From Lachnospiraceae bacterium (lineage in GTDB: Bacteria > Bacillota > Clostridia > Lachnospirales > Lachnospiraceae): a stretch of 64,000 nt of DNA. Shown in pieces: positions 16,252 to 25,234 of this stretch. Position 1 is the first letter of the stretch. Every line of letters begins with the position of its first letter. The position numbers and the translations under genes are program-made. The notes beneath the pieces were generated by a model. That model was not told the origin of the DNA and did no database searches. It worked only from the letters and a program-made list of their open reading frames with translations. The stretch spans positions 142,127-206,126 of the forward strand of contig JAEELL010000146.1 of assembly GCA_016282745.1 (NCBI GenBank), written 5' to 3'.

Positions 16252-16948
16252 AGTAATAGTTTTTCTGACATTGTTTGGGGTATTGATGCTCATCCCACCA
16301 AGAACTGGTGGGGTGGCACCAAGCCATAAAGCAAGCAGCCGATTCAGAAATGAGAATAATAATGAAATCAGTAATGAGTCAATTAAGAAAAAGAAACTAG
16401 AAAACAAAGAAAAAAATGATGATGTTATAGGTTACTTAACAATACCTGGCACATCAGTTGATTATCCGATTATGCAGACCAAAGATAATCCGGACTTCTA
16501 TCTGGATCACGATATCAATAAAAAATATGACTTTAAAGGTACACCGTATCTGTCGGCATATTGTGATATGGAAAAATCAGATAACTTGATTATCTACGGT
16601 CACAACATAAACGGAGGAAGAATGTTTGGTGAACTTTTGAAATATAAACAGAAAACATTTTATGACAATCACAAGTATTTATATTTTGATGCCAAACAGG
16701 AACAACAATACGAAATCTTTGCTGTCATCAGTGTAGATGTAAATGCATTTACATATTGGAAATTTGTCATGGCGATTGATGAAGCAGATTTTAATAAATT
16801 TGTATCAAAAGTAAAGGCAAACAGTCTTTACGAAACAGAGATCACACCGGAGTACGGTGAGCAACTATTAACACTCTCTACCTGCGATAACGGTAGAGGA
16901 AAAGACTACAGATTTGTGGTCTTTGCAAAACCAATATTAAACAATTAG
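16235..16948 (+). CDS. srtB: Class B sortase
   Basis: A 237-residue transpeptidase. N-terminal membrane anchor (VIVFLTLFGVLMLIP), then the sortase domain: GYLTIPGTSVDYPIMQ, catalytic H123 in YGHNINGG, C217 in LTLSTCDN and the following arginine in YRFVVFA. It starts inside the adhesin gene, so the two are translationally coupled and the adhesin with TPQTG is its natural substrate. It would join that motif to cell-wall peptide. Very similar pairs occur in Tn1549-type elements. Confidence 0.93.
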   Translation: MRKTIKVIVFLTLFGVLMLIPPRTGGVAPSHKASSRFRNENNNEISNESIKKKKLENKEKNDDVIGYLTIPGTSVDYPIMQTKDNPDFYLDHDINKKYDFKGTPYLSAYCDMEKSDNLIIYGHNINGGRMFGELLKYKQKTFYDNHKYLYFDAKQEQQYEIFAVISVDVNAFTYWKFVMAIDEADFNKFVSKVKANSLYETEITPEYGEQLLTLSTCDNGRGKDYRFVVFAKPILNN

Positions 16949-16960
16949 GAGGAAAAACAA

Positions 16961-17971
16961 ATGAATATGAATTTTGAAGAATTTAAAGAGAAAGTAGCAG
17001 AAGAGTTAAAGAATTATTTAGGAGCAGGATATGAAAACGTTCAGGTAATGTTCAAAGATGCAATGAAGGTAAACAGAACTGTTGAACAGCTTAGTATCAT
17101 GGGAATTCCGGGACATGAGAATGCATCACCGTCCATTCCAATTGAAGCGGTGTATGAAGATTATTTTGAAAAGGAAGATTTTGGTGAAGTAATGGAACAT
17201 TTAGCAGGAACTATTAAGCAGGCTGTTAGCAAGATTCCAAGTTCACCGATTAATAACGGATTGGATTTTAGCAATGCAGAAAAAAATATCTTCTTTACAT
17301 TAGTAAATACTGAACAGAATCAGGAACTTCTTGAAACTGTTCCGCATAGGGAATTTGAAGATTTATCAATTGTTTATCGCTGGAACGTAGGCGGTGACGG
17401 AGATGGACTTTACACAAATATTGTTAACAATGACTTTGCAAAACAGCTCGGCAAGACAGAGGAAGAATTGTTTGAACTTGCAAAGGAAAATACCAAGACA
17501 CTGTTTCCTGTCACAATCCAGAACATGAATGAAGTGATTGCAGACATGATGTTTCCAGGGACACCGATTGATGATGAGATGAGAGCAGAGTTCGAAGCAA
17601 CAGTGGCAGAAGTTCCGGATGAAAGAGCTATGTATGTTATTTCAAACAAAGCAAAAATCTTTGGTGCTGCATCAATGCTTTATGAAGAAAAACTTCATGA
17701 TTTAGCAGAGAAGCTTAATTCAAATCTTTATATTTTGCCGTCATCAGTGCATGAGTGCATTGCAATTAGTGATAAGTGTGGTCCGGTAGAAGAACTTGCC
17801 GATATGGTTTATGAAATCAATATGGAACAGGTTGAAATTGGTGAAAGACTTTCGAATCAGGTTTACCACTATGACAGAGATGAAAGAAAGGTATCACTGG
17901 CAACTGATACACCAAATAAGAGTCTTGATAATGACGACAGAGATATTTCAAATGACAGAGGAGGACGTTAA
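16961..17971 (+). CDS. DUF5688 family protein
   Basis: A 336-residue protein, MNMNFEEFKEKVAEELKNYLGAGYENVQV. Conserved features of the family include the Lys/Glu-rich start, the block VHECIAISD and the closing EINMEQVEIGERLSNQVYHYDRD. It is soluble, with no signal peptide or membrane segment. This family is widespread in conjugative elements of gut Clostridia, usually near relaxase genes, but has no known biochemical role. AGGAGG precedes it, 12 bases after srtB. Confidence 0.75.
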   Translation: MNMNFEEFKEKVAEELKNYLGAGYENVQVMFKDAMKVNRTVEQLSIMGIPGHENASPSIPIEAVYEDYFEKEDFGEVMEHLAGTIKQAVSKIPSSPINNGLDFSNAEKNIFFTLVNTEQNQELLETVPHREFEDLSIVYRWNVGGDGDGLYTNIVNNDFAKQLGKTEEELFELAKENTKTLFPVTIQNMNEVIADMMFPGTPIDDEMRAEFEATVAEVPDERAMYVISNKAKIFGAASMLYEEKLHDLAEKLNSNLYILPSSVHECIAISDKCGPVEELADMVYEINMEQVEIGERLSNQVYHYDRDERKVSLATDTPNKSLDNDDRDISNDRGGR

Positions 17972-17972
17972 T

Positions 17973-18170
17973 ATGCAGAGAAATGAATTTGAAGAATTAA
18001 TTGAACATATCAGATATCAGGTTGAGGAAGAAAGAGTTAATCACTATATCCACAGAGCAGTAAGCAATATGGATGAAAAGATTAATTTAAAGGATGTAAT
18101 TAAAGCCATTGTAGATGAAGCGCATGAAGAAGATTTCGTAATCAGAATCAGTATTGAAATCAATGGATAA
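17973..18170 (+). CDS. small acidic helical protein
   Basis: A 65-residue protein starting at ATG 17973, directly after the DUF5688 stop, with AGAGGAGG upstream. MQRNEFEELIEHIRYQVEEERVNHYIHRAVSNM is predicted helical. Its stop overlaps the JAB-domain gene, so all three are co-translated. No family recognised. Confidence 0.6.
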   Translation: MQRNEFEELIEHIRYQVEEERVNHYIHRAVSNMDEKINLKDVIKAIVDEAHEEDFVIRISIEING

Positions 18171-18705
18171 GTTGAATGAAGTTAGAATTCGTCTGGTCAA
18201 AGGAAATCCGCTGTGGTCGGAAACATCCATGCAGACACCAAGAGCTGCTGTAGAAGTTCTTGGGGACTATATCAGAGAGCTTGATAGAGAAGCTCTCTGT
18301 GTAGTCAATCTCAATAGCAAGTTAAAGCCAATCAATTTCAGTATCGTCAGCGTTGGGTCAGTCAATCAGAGTTTAGCCAATCCAGGCGACATCATGAAAT
18401 CGGCAATACTTAGCAATGCATCTTTTATAACGATGCTACACAATCATCCGTCATCAGATCTTACCCCTTCAAAGCAGGATGTGGAGATAACAGAGCGGAT
18501 GATTCAAGTTGGAAATCTGCTTGGAATTAATCTTTTAGATCATATCATAGTGGGACCTGAGAAAGATGAATTCTACAGTTTGAGAGAAAAACATGAAGTG
18601 AATTTTCTTGCGTGTAATCGTTACGATGGGAACATTGAAAACCTGAAATTTAATACAGAAGAAGGTCTGTTAGTAGCAGAAGAAAAAGTAGGTAGAAGTA
18701 GGTAA
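18154..18705 (+). CDS. JAB/RadC-type (JAMM) protein
   Basis: A 183-residue protein with the metal-binding JAMM signature HNHPSSDLTPSKQD (H96, H98, D109), typical of the RadC-like domain (DUF2466). The helix-hairpin-helix part of full RadC is missing; such short forms are common on mobile elements. It could act as a metallopeptidase or nuclease-associated factor; the biochemical role in ICEs is not known. The start is uncertain: TTG at 18154 or ATG at 18163, both inside the preceding gene. It is the last gene before the probable oriT. Confidence 0.85.
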   Translation: MKSMDKLNEVRIRLVKGNPLWSETSMQTPRAAVEVLGDYIRELDREALCVVNLNSKLKPINFSIVSVGSVNQSLANPGDIMKSAILSNASFITMLHNHPSSDLTPSKQDVEITERMIQVGNLLGINLLDHIIVGPEKDEFYSLREKHEVNFLACNRYDGNIENLKFNTEEGLLVAEEKVGRSR

Positions 18706-18820
18706 TGCGTGCCGGGGGTATTAGGGGAACTCCCTTAACAAGAATGCTTTTGTGGACACAGAAGCGTATCTTGCAGTAGAACCGACACCCATATTTGAGA
18801 CTTAAAAAGGCGGTGATAAA
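18706..18820 (+). other. oriT: Probable origin of transfer (oriT)
   Basis: A 115-base gap directly upstream of mobC and the relaxase, where oriT lies in this element class. It holds the inverted repeat GCTTTTGTG-GA-CACAGAAGC (18746-18765, one mismatch) and a smaller AGGG/CCCT hairpin (18723-18735). G-rich and C-rich blocks contrast with the AT-rich surroundings. The nick site cannot be assigned by eye; it should lie beside the larger repeat. Confidence 0.6.
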
Positions 18821-19144
18821 TTGGCAAAAAAAGACAAAATACTCAGACTTCGAGTGGATCAGGATGAGTACGAAATTATTTATAAAAATGTAAAAAAGAG
18901 CAAGAAGAAGTTTTCTGAATACGCCAGAGAAATGCTAACTCAAAATGTTGTTGAGAGTCCGGAATGCAGAGAACTGTTATCAAAGCTTATCACTGAAATC
19001 AACTATATAGGTCACAACATTAATCAGATTGTTAAAAACAACAACAGTGGTCTTTATAAGAAAAGTGATAAGGAAAGGCTTTCTGAACAGATAAGGCTTG
19101 TATACAAAAAACTGGATGAGGTGATTTGTCACTATGGCGGTTAG
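18821..19144 (+). CDS. mobC: MobC-like relaxosome accessory protein
   Basis: A 107-residue protein with TTG start and AAAGGCGGTG upstream. The N-terminal ribbon-helix-helix pattern is ILRLRVDQDEYEIIYKNVKKSKKKFSEYAREMLTQ, and the C-terminal block LLSKLITEINYIGHNINQIVKNNNSG matches mobilisation protein MobC. These proteins bind oriT and help the relaxase nick. It overlaps the relaxase gene by 11 bases. Confidence 0.85.
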   Translation: MAKKDKILRLRVDQDEYEIIYKNVKKSKKKFSEYAREMLTQNVVESPECRELLSKLITEINYIGHNINQIVKNNNSGLYKKSDKERLSEQIRLVYKKLDEVICHYGG

Positions 19145-20573
19145 CAGAATTTTGCATATGAAAAGTCATTCTCATTCCAAGAGCTTGCATCTCAGACGAG
19201 GCATTGAATACATCCTTAAAGATGAAAAAACAAACGATGGCCTGTATACCGGAGCGGTTAATTGCAGAAAAGACAAAGCACTTGCAGATATGTTATCCAC
19301 GAAATCTTTTTTCGGAAAAACCGATAAAAGGCAGGGGTATCACTTAATCATTTCTTTTAAAGAAGGTGAGTGTGATGCGGATACAGCGTTTAAGGTGGTG
19401 CAGGAATATGTAGATACATATCTAAAAGATAATTACGAGGCAGTCTATTCAGTTCATACAGATACAGATCACATACATGGTCATATCATTTGGAACAGTG
19501 TGAGATTTACCGATGGTTATAAATACCGTTACGAAAAAGGAGATTGGGAGCGTGTTATTCAACCGTTGGTAAATCGCATCTGTGAAAAGTACGGCTTATC
19601 AACGATAGATCCGGCTGAAAAGTCTGTCGAAGAAAAAGAGTGGGATGTGAAAAAGAACGGTGCATTTGTCTGGAATGAGCAAATCAAAAAAGACGTGGAT
19701 GCATGCATTTTAAGAAGTGCTGACTTTCAGATGTTTATTCAGTCCATGAAAGAACTTGGATATGAAATCAAGTACGGAAAGTACATGGCAGTAAAGCCAA
19801 AAGGAATGCAGCGTTTTAGAAGACTGAAAAGCCTGGGAGAGGGTTACTCGGAAGATGAAATCAAAGTAAGGATAGAAAAAGAATCAATGAAGTCTTATCA
19901 AGGGAAAAGTTACAGGAATTATTCTCCAAAGATAAGATTCTATAAAGGAAAGGTCAAAAAGAGAAAATTAACAGGTCTTCAGAAGGAGTATTTTAGGATG
20001 CTTTATAGACTTGGAAAGATTAGAAAAAGATCTTATTCGCAAGTTTGGAAGTATAAGGAAGACTTAAAGAAGTTTGATCGACTGAAAAAACAATATCTTT
20101 TCTTATCGACTTATGAGATTGGAAAAGCAGAAGAAATAACTACAGCACAAAAAAAGATAAGGACAAAGATTAAGACTTTAAATCTTGCAAAGAAGGTATT
20201 GGAAAGTGAAATGAATGAAAAGGCAGATATTATTCAGGCAGTGGATGTCATTAAAGAAGAAAGCAAAGCTTCACTTCTTTATAAGTTAGGAGATGAGTTC
20301 TTCAAAGAATCTGACGACAAAGTAAAGGAAGCAAAAGAGGTCTTGAAAACTCATGGAATAACTTTTGAGGATGCCAAAACTTTAAAGGAACATTATGAGT
20401 CGCTACTGAAGGAAAATGCCAATAGTGTCAAAAAACTTCGTTCAGATATTAATACCGGCTATCAGATAAAGAAGGATATTGAAGAAAGAATTAAAGAACG
20501 CGAAATAGAGCGCAGCAAAGAAAAAGAAAGGACTGATCAAATTGAAGATAAAAGAAAAATCAGAAAGAGATAG
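19134..20573 (+). CDS. Relaxase (MOBP-type, Relaxase/VirD2 family)
   Basis: A 479-residue DNA transesterase. The N-terminal domain has a likely nucleophile Y26 (GIEYILK) and the three-histidine metal site H113, H115, H117 in TDHIHGHIIWNSV. FGKTDKRQGYHLIISF is the conserved strand before it. The C-terminal 200 residues are Lys/Glu-rich coiled coil. It nicks oriT, stays covalently bound to the 5' end and is carried through the VirD4-VirB channel. Family and coupling with mobC are clear; the tyrosine is assigned by position. Confidence 0.92.
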   Translation: MAVSRILHMKSHSHSKSLHLRRGIEYILKDEKTNDGLYTGAVNCRKDKALADMLSTKSFFGKTDKRQGYHLIISFKEGECDADTAFKVVQEYVDTYLKDNYEAVYSVHTDTDHIHGHIIWNSVRFTDGYKYRYEKGDWERVIQPLVNRICEKYGLSTIDPAEKSVEEKEWDVKKNGAFVWNEQIKKDVDACILRSADFQMFIQSMKELGYEIKYGKYMAVKPKGMQRFRRLKSLGEGYSEDEIKVRIEKESMKSYQGKSYRNYSPKIRFYKGKVKKRKLTGLQKEYFRMLYRLGKIRKRSYSQVWKYKEDLKKFDRLKKQYLFLSTYEIGKAEEITTAQKKIRTKIKTLNLAKKVLESEMNEKADIIQAVDVIKEESKASLLYKLGDEFFKESDDKVKEAKEVLKTHGITFEDAKTLKEHYESLLKENANSVKKLRSDINTGYQIKKDIEERIKEREIERSKEKERTDQIEDKRKIRKR

Positions 20574-20584
20574 GAGGTGGTCAT

Positions 20585-20917
20585 ATGCCTAGTGATTTTT
20601 TACTTGCATATCAAGTAGTAAAGGAAAAACGTAAGGAGCAGATGGAGATTGAAAAGACAGAAAAGAAAGAAGCACCAGTAGGGCTTCTAAAGAAAATATT
20701 CTTTTCAAAAAAATACAATATCAATCTGGTAGACCGCCTTACGAGAAAAGAATTGCAGGTAGATCAGATGAAGCAGATTAGGCGAGCTATCAGTTTGGGA
20801 CTGCCTGAGAGACAGATTAATTCATTGGTTAACTGCAACAAAGATGCAGATGCAATGTCTACGATTGTTGATATTGCAGTCACGCTGATGAAAAAGAATA
20901 AGGAGGCTAAAGGATGA
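20585..20917 (+). CDS. conserved small ICE protein, unknown
   Basis: A 110-residue protein with GGAGGTGG upstream. A basic, Lys-rich first half is followed by QMKQIRRAISLGLPERQINSLVNCNKDADAM, a helical motif (QM.QIR.a...GL) found repeated in several ICE-borne proteins. Its position between relaxase and PcfB suggests a part in DNA processing. Overlaps the next gene by four bases. Confidence 0.6.
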   Translation: MPSDFLLAYQVVKEKRKEQMEIEKTEKKEAPVGLLKKIFFSKKYNINLVDRLTRKELQVDQMKQIRRAISLGLPERQINSLVNCNKDADAMSTIVDIAVTLMKKNKEAKG

Positions 20918-21843
20918 GTGAAATAACAGAATCAATTCAGATTATTAGATTTGGGTTTGACGGTTTAAGACTTGGAATGGATGTTACCGGAGCAACGGTA
21001 AAGCAGATAAAGAATCTGACAATCTTCATTGTTGGGCTTCTCCATAGAGAAAAACTGCAGGGTAAGTCTTCTCTTAAACAGATGCTTAAGAAGGACGGAA
21101 GCTTGCAGGTGTTAAAGATTAAGGAAGAGGATTTTAAGAAACTTAAAAAGCTGCTTAAGAAATATGGAGTTTTATATTCAGTACTACCTGACATCAATAA
21201 GAAAGATGGTATGTGCGAAATATTATTTCATACTGAAGCAACACCGAGAATCAATGAGATTGTTGAAAAGTTAGAGTCAGCAAAAGTGGAGAGTTTGGTT
21301 GATTATGCAAAGAATGGAAAAGACGGAAATTATGAAAAGATCATTGAGGAATTTAAGAAGGATAATCTGATTCCCAAGGAAGCCCTCGAGGTCGACAAAA
21401 AAGAAATAAAGAATATTTCTAGAGAGATTAATAAAACTGCAATGCAGAAAGATCCTAACAAGGTATGTCTTGTTATCAATAAGTCGATTATTGTCGAAAC
21501 AAGAGGGGAAGAGACAAGAGTTGTTATTCCGCGTACAAAGGGTGAAAAATACTTAAAGTTTAAGAACGATGAATTTATTCTTTCTAAATCGGGGAATAGT
21601 TATTTCTTGTTCTTAGATTCTAAGAAAGAATATCCAATCGAAGATATCTCCGGAAAGACTTTAAACAAGATGTCTGGGACAGAGATTAAGAGAAATTACT
21701 TCTTAGAGAATGAGCCTGCAAGAGTTCAGGAAAGGAAGAAAAAGAAAGAACAGCAGAAAATCTCAAACTCTAAGAAAAAGCAAAGTGCAAAAAAGACACA
21801 TTCCAAACCATATAAACCAAAAACTTCAAGTAGAAGTAGGTGA
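20914..21843 (+). CDS. PcfB/DUF3801 family conjugation protein
   Basis: A 309-residue protein. The first 120 residues match DUF3801 (PcfB): NLTIFIVGLLHREKLQGKSSLKQMLKKDGSLQVLKIKEEDFKKLKKLLKKYGVLY. The C-terminus is strongly basic (KKKEQQKISNSKKKQSAKKTHSK). PcfB of pCF10 binds relaxase and helps dock the complex to the coupling protein. Here the gene overlaps virD4 by four bases (GTGA), consistent with that role. Confidence 0.85.
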   Translation: MSEITESIQIIRFGFDGLRLGMDVTGATVKQIKNLTIFIVGLLHREKLQGKSSLKQMLKKDGSLQVLKIKEEDFKKLKKLLKKYGVLYSVLPDINKKDGMCEILFHTEATPRINEIVEKLESAKVESLVDYAKNGKDGNYEKIIEEFKKDNLIPKEALEVDKKEIKNISREINKTAMQKDPNKVCLVINKSIIVETRGEETRVVIPRTKGEKYLKFKNDEFILSKSGNSYFLFLDSKKEYPIEDISGKTLNKMSGTEIKRNYFLENEPARVQERKKKKEQQKISNSKKKQSAKKTHSKPYKPKTSSRSR

Positions 21844-23951
21844 TCTATGTGAAGAAAAAGAAAAGTATGTTAGCTCCATTTCTTATATTGGGAGAAATAC
21901 TTTGTGTTTATTTTGGGTATGTTGCCAATGGTGTGTGGGAGAAGGGCGTAGATGTCATGACTTTTATGGAAAGATTTGATAACGCCTTACTTCCGCCAAG
22001 CCTAAAGTATATGAATAAAACTACACCTAAGGCGGTACTTGTAGCAACAATTCTTTATGGAATTGCAGTTCTCATGTATTTAACCAGCAGAAGAAATTTA
22101 ATGCATGGAAAGGAGTTTGGTACAGCTAAATTTGCAGATGCAGCAATGCTTAATAAAAAACTGGCAGATGAGGATGAGAGCAAAAACAGGATTCTTAGCA
22201 ACAATGTAAGAGTGAGTCTTGATACAACCAAAACACATATTAATAACAACGTGCTAATCATTGGTGGATCCGGTGCGGGTAAGACCTTCTATATGGTTAA
22301 GCCAAACATTATGCAGATGATGGAAGGCGGTTCGTTTATTGCACTTGATCCAAAGGGCGAAATAGCAAGAGCAACAGGAAAGATGCTTAGAGACAATGGC
22401 TATAATGTAAAGATTCTTAATCTTATCGACATGAAACAGTCAGATTGCTATAACCCTTTCAGATACATCAAGGAAGAGAATGATGTAATCAAACTTGTAA
22501 CAAATCTGATTAGTAATACAACACCGAAAGATGCAGCTCCAACTGATCCGTTTTGGACTAAGTCAGAAGGTATGTTGTTGCAGGCATTGTTCTACTATGT
22601 GTGGAAGGAATTACCGGAGGAAGAACAAAACTTCCAGTCGGTACTTAGCCTGTTATCGCAAGCGGAAGTAAACGAAAAAAATAGAGATTCAGAACTTACT
22701 AAGAAGATAAAGAAACTTGCAGAAACAAGTCCGCTTGGAGTTATGCATCCGGCATATAAACAGTATATGAAAGTAATCAGAGGTGCAGGTGATACGGTAA
22801 GGTCGATTATTATTTCGGCAAACTCCAGATTGGCACTTTTGGAAAACGAGCAGATACTAAGAGTCTTATCAAAGGATGACTTAAAGCTTGAAGAATTAGG
22901 AATCGGTGTAGGAGGAGATAAGAAAACTAGAACAGCCCTGTTTTGCATCATACCTGATTCGGACAAGTCCTATAACTTCGTTGTGGGTATGCTTTACACT
23001 CAATTGTTTCAAGAATTGTACAGACAGGCAGATTTTAAGTACGGTGGAAAACTTCCATTAGAAGTAACGCTTATGATGGACGAGTTTGCAAACGTCGCAT
23101 TGCCGGATGACTTTTGCTCCATTCTTTCAACTATGCGAAGTAGAAGAATCAATGCAATGATTATCATTCAGAACATGGCGCAGCTTAAAGCATTGTTTAA
23201 GGATACATGGGAAACCATTACCGGTAACTGTGACAGCTTGGTTTATTTAGGTGGCAATGAAAAATCAACACATCAGTATATTTCTGAAATGCTTGGTAAA
23301 GCAACAATTGATAAAAGAAGCAACGGAGAGACTAGAGGTGTTCACGGTTCAAGTTCCAGAAACTATGACGTTTTGGGAAGAGAACTAATGATGCCGGATG
23401 AAGTTAGAAATATGGACAACAGTAAATGCTTGGTATTCATCAAAGGATTTCAACCGGTGTTTGATGATAAATACATACCGATGAGGCACAAGAATTTCCA
23501 TCTGACAGAAGATGGTGGGGCAGCTGCCTATGAGCATAACAAAAAAGAAAAAATAGGAACAATTAAGTTCTTAAGTGAAAAGGGATTGGATCAGATTGAA
23601 CATCAGGCAAAAGAGAATAAGGCTATTTCATTTTATGATATGTCCTTAGAAGAAATTATGATGCTTGAAGAAGTCACTGAGGGAAATGAGTCAAATCAGT
23701 CAGAGGCAGATGGGGATGCAAGAGTATTATCAAAACCTGCATCACAGGGAAAAACTGATGAAGAGATAGATGATGAGATTACTGAAAAACTTTGTTCAGA
23801 AAACTTTAGTGATGAGCAGATACAGACAATCTACGCCTTAAGAGATATAGGAGTTTCAAATTCATTTATTTTGGACAACTTAGATCCAAGTATTCCGGCT
23901 AAGGAACTTAGTGAAAAAGGAAAAGAATACATAAAGCAAAGGAGAGAATAG
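21840..23951 (+). CDS. virD4: VirD4/TraG type IV coupling protein
   Basis: A 703-residue ATPase. Two membrane helices near the N-terminus (about residues 10-31 and 64-81), then Walker A GGSGAGKT (142-149), SFIALDPKGEIARATG, DPFWTKSEGMLLQALFYY, Walker B VTLMMDEFANVALPDDF and STMRSRRINAMIIIQNM. It connects the relaxase-DNA complex with the secretion channel. The C-terminal 100 residues are acidic, likely the substrate-contact tail. GTG start overlapping the preceding stop. Confidence 0.95.
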   Translation: MIYVKKKKSMLAPFLILGEILCVYFGYVANGVWEKGVDVMTFMERFDNALLPPSLKYMNKTTPKAVLVATILYGIAVLMYLTSRRNLMHGKEFGTAKFADAAMLNKKLADEDESKNRILSNNVRVSLDTTKTHINNNVLIIGGSGAGKTFYMVKPNIMQMMEGGSFIALDPKGEIARATGKMLRDNGYNVKILNLIDMKQSDCYNPFRYIKEENDVIKLVTNLISNTTPKDAAPTDPFWTKSEGMLLQALFYYVWKELPEEEQNFQSVLSLLSQAEVNEKNRDSELTKKIKKLAETSPLGVMHPAYKQYMKVIRGAGDTVRSIIISANSRLALLENEQILRVLSKDDLKLEELGIGVGGDKKTRTALFCIIPDSDKSYNFVVGMLYTQLFQELYRQADFKYGGKLPLEVTLMMDEFANVALPDDFCSILSTMRSRRINAMIIIQNMAQLKALFKDTWETITGNCDSLVYLGGNEKSTHQYISEMLGKATIDKRSNGETRGVHGSSSRNYDVLGRELMMPDEVRNMDNSKCLVFIKGFQPVFDDKYIPMRHKNFHLTEDGGAAAYEHNKKEKIGTIKFLSEKGLDQIEHQAKENKAISFYDMSLEEIMMLEEVTEGNESNQSEADGDARVLSKPASQGKTDEEIDDEITEKLCSENFSDEQIQTIYALRDIGVSNSFILDNLDPSIPAKELSEKGKEYIKQRRE

Positions 23952-23954
23952 TTT

Positions 23955-24278
23955 ATGCAGAAGATGTTTAAGAAATTTAAAAATATGAAAAAGGTAATGA
24001 GCGTAGCAGTTATGGCTACAGCAATTGAAATGAGTCAGATGGCCAATGTTATGGCAGCTGATAGTTCGTCAGTAACAAAGCCACTTAATAACTTGAAAAC
24101 ACTGGTAATTGCAATTATTGGTGCAATCGGTGTAATCATTCTTGCAAAGAATGTTATGGAGTTTGCACAGGCTTATCAGGCACAGGACTCTTCAACAATG
24201 AATTCAGCACTTAAAGGAATTGTAGCCGGAGTAATGATGGCAGGTATTTCATCAGTGCTTTCAATTCTTGGATTCTAA
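23955..24278 (+). CDS. Maff2-family membrane protein (VirB2-like)
   Basis: A 107-residue protein with basic N-terminus and signal-like region (VAVMATAIEMSQMANVMAA), then two hydrophobic helices (LVIAIIGAIGVIILAKNVMEF and ALKGIVAGVMMAGISSVLSILGF) separated by AQAYQAQDSSTMN. This two-helix layout is that of Maff2 proteins and VirB2-like pilin subunits of Gram-positive type IV systems. It lies directly after virD4, as in Tn1549-type elements. Confidence 0.85.
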   Translation: MQKMFKKFKNMKKVMSVAVMATAIEMSQMANVMAADSSSVTKPLNNLKTLVIAIIGAIGVIILAKNVMEFAQAYQAQDSSTMNSALKGIVAGVMMAGISSVLSILGF

Positions 24279-24298
24279 AGAAGGGAGGATGAAACATT

Positions 24299-25141
24299 AT
24301 GGATTTTTTCAGTCTTGGTGGAGTAATCCTAGATCTTTTAAAAACGGTTGTAGCATTTTGGAATGACAAGATTGGGTTGGTTTTTGACATGCTTGGGACC
24401 TCGCCAACATCTTTTAAAGATGGTGGACCTTGGAAAGTAGTCAGTAACTTAGAGCCTACATTTGTAGCTGTAGGCTCCAGTCTTGTAGTCCTATTCTTCG
24501 TTATCGGTTTTTGCTCGGAGAGTATTGATGTAAAAGAAGAAATGAGGTTTGAAACAATCCTTAGAATGCTTATGAGAATTGGCATTGCAGAATGGCTTGT
24601 ATCAAACAACGTAACAATCATGAAAGCATTCTTTTCTACAGCAGGAAATCTGGTAAATGTGATAACCAATTCAGAATTTGAAGAACTGACTATTCCACAA
24701 GATATGCAAGATGTTATTGAAAATCTGGGATTCGGAGAGAGTTTAATCATGATGATCCTTGCAGTAATTATTTCACTTGTAATAATCGTTTGCGGATTTA
24801 TGTTGATATATACGGTTTACTTTAGATTTTTGAAAATCTTAGTTTTAGTACCATATGGTGCGATTGCATTTTCAACTGTAAGCGGAAACAAAATGGTAAG
24901 TCACACCGCGACTACATATGCGAGATATTTCTTAAGCGTTGTACTTGAGGCAGTAACAATGGCTCTTGCAATTGTGGTGTGTAACGCATTCTTAAATGCA
25001 GGACTTCCGACATTTACAAGTGATTATGCTGATTGGACGAAAGCACTGATGTACATGTGCGAATTAACATTTGGTGTAGCTCTTACAGTCGGATCTGTTA
25101 AGGGTGCACAGAGTCTTACAAGTAAGGCACTTGGACTTTAA
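24299..25141 (+). CDS. virB6: VirB6/TrbL-like polytopic conjugation protein
   Basis: A 280-residue membrane protein with about five or six transmembrane helices, including SSLVVLFFVIGFCS, MMILAVIISLVIIVCGFMLIYTVYF, ILVLVPYGAIAFSTV and VVLEAVTMALAIVVCNAF. The extended polar region around residues 20-60 is likely extracellular. The family forms the inner-membrane core of the transfer channel. GAAGGGAGG ribosome site. It ends within the first palindrome of the pair described next. Confidence 0.85.
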   Translation: MDFFSLGGVILDLLKTVVAFWNDKIGLVFDMLGTSPTSFKDGGPWKVVSNLEPTFVAVGSSLVVLFFVIGFCSESIDVKEEMRFETILRMLMRIGIAEWLVSNNVTIMKAFFSTAGNLVNVITNSEFEELTIPQDMQDVIENLGFGESLIMMILAVIISLVIIVCGFMLIYTVYFRFLKILVLVPYGAIAFSTVSGNKMVSHTATTYARYFLSVVLEAVTMALAIVVCNAFLNAGLPTFTSDYADWTKALMYMCELTFGVALTVGSVKGAQSLTSKALGL

Positions 25142-25220
25142 TTAGGATTATATATAGACCTAATGAGAAAACAATTATTTAGCACAGAGGAAAGAAAACT
25201 AGGACTATATATAGTCCTAG
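25141..25220 (+). promoter_or_regulatory. Pair of related palindromes between virB6 and prgI
   Basis: A perfect 22-bp palindrome occupies 25199-25220 (arms CTAGGACTATA). An imperfect relative at 25141-25164 keeps ATTAGG...TATATATA...CCTAAT. The two are about 57 bp apart. No T-tract follows, so they are not terminators. Possible operators or RNA-processing sites inside the transfer operon. Confidence 0.6.
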
Positions 25221-25234
25221 TGGAAAGGACAAAT

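Noticed and set aside
15844..16407. 187-codon minus-strand ORF
   Set aside because: Antisense to the end of the adhesin and the sortase gene, which have clear domains; no ribosome site or family features on the minus strand.
17796..18170. 124-codon ORF overlapping the DUF5688 gene
   Set aside because: Only its last 65 codons, from ATG 17973 with AGAGGAGG, are credible; the first part is a shadow of DUF5688.
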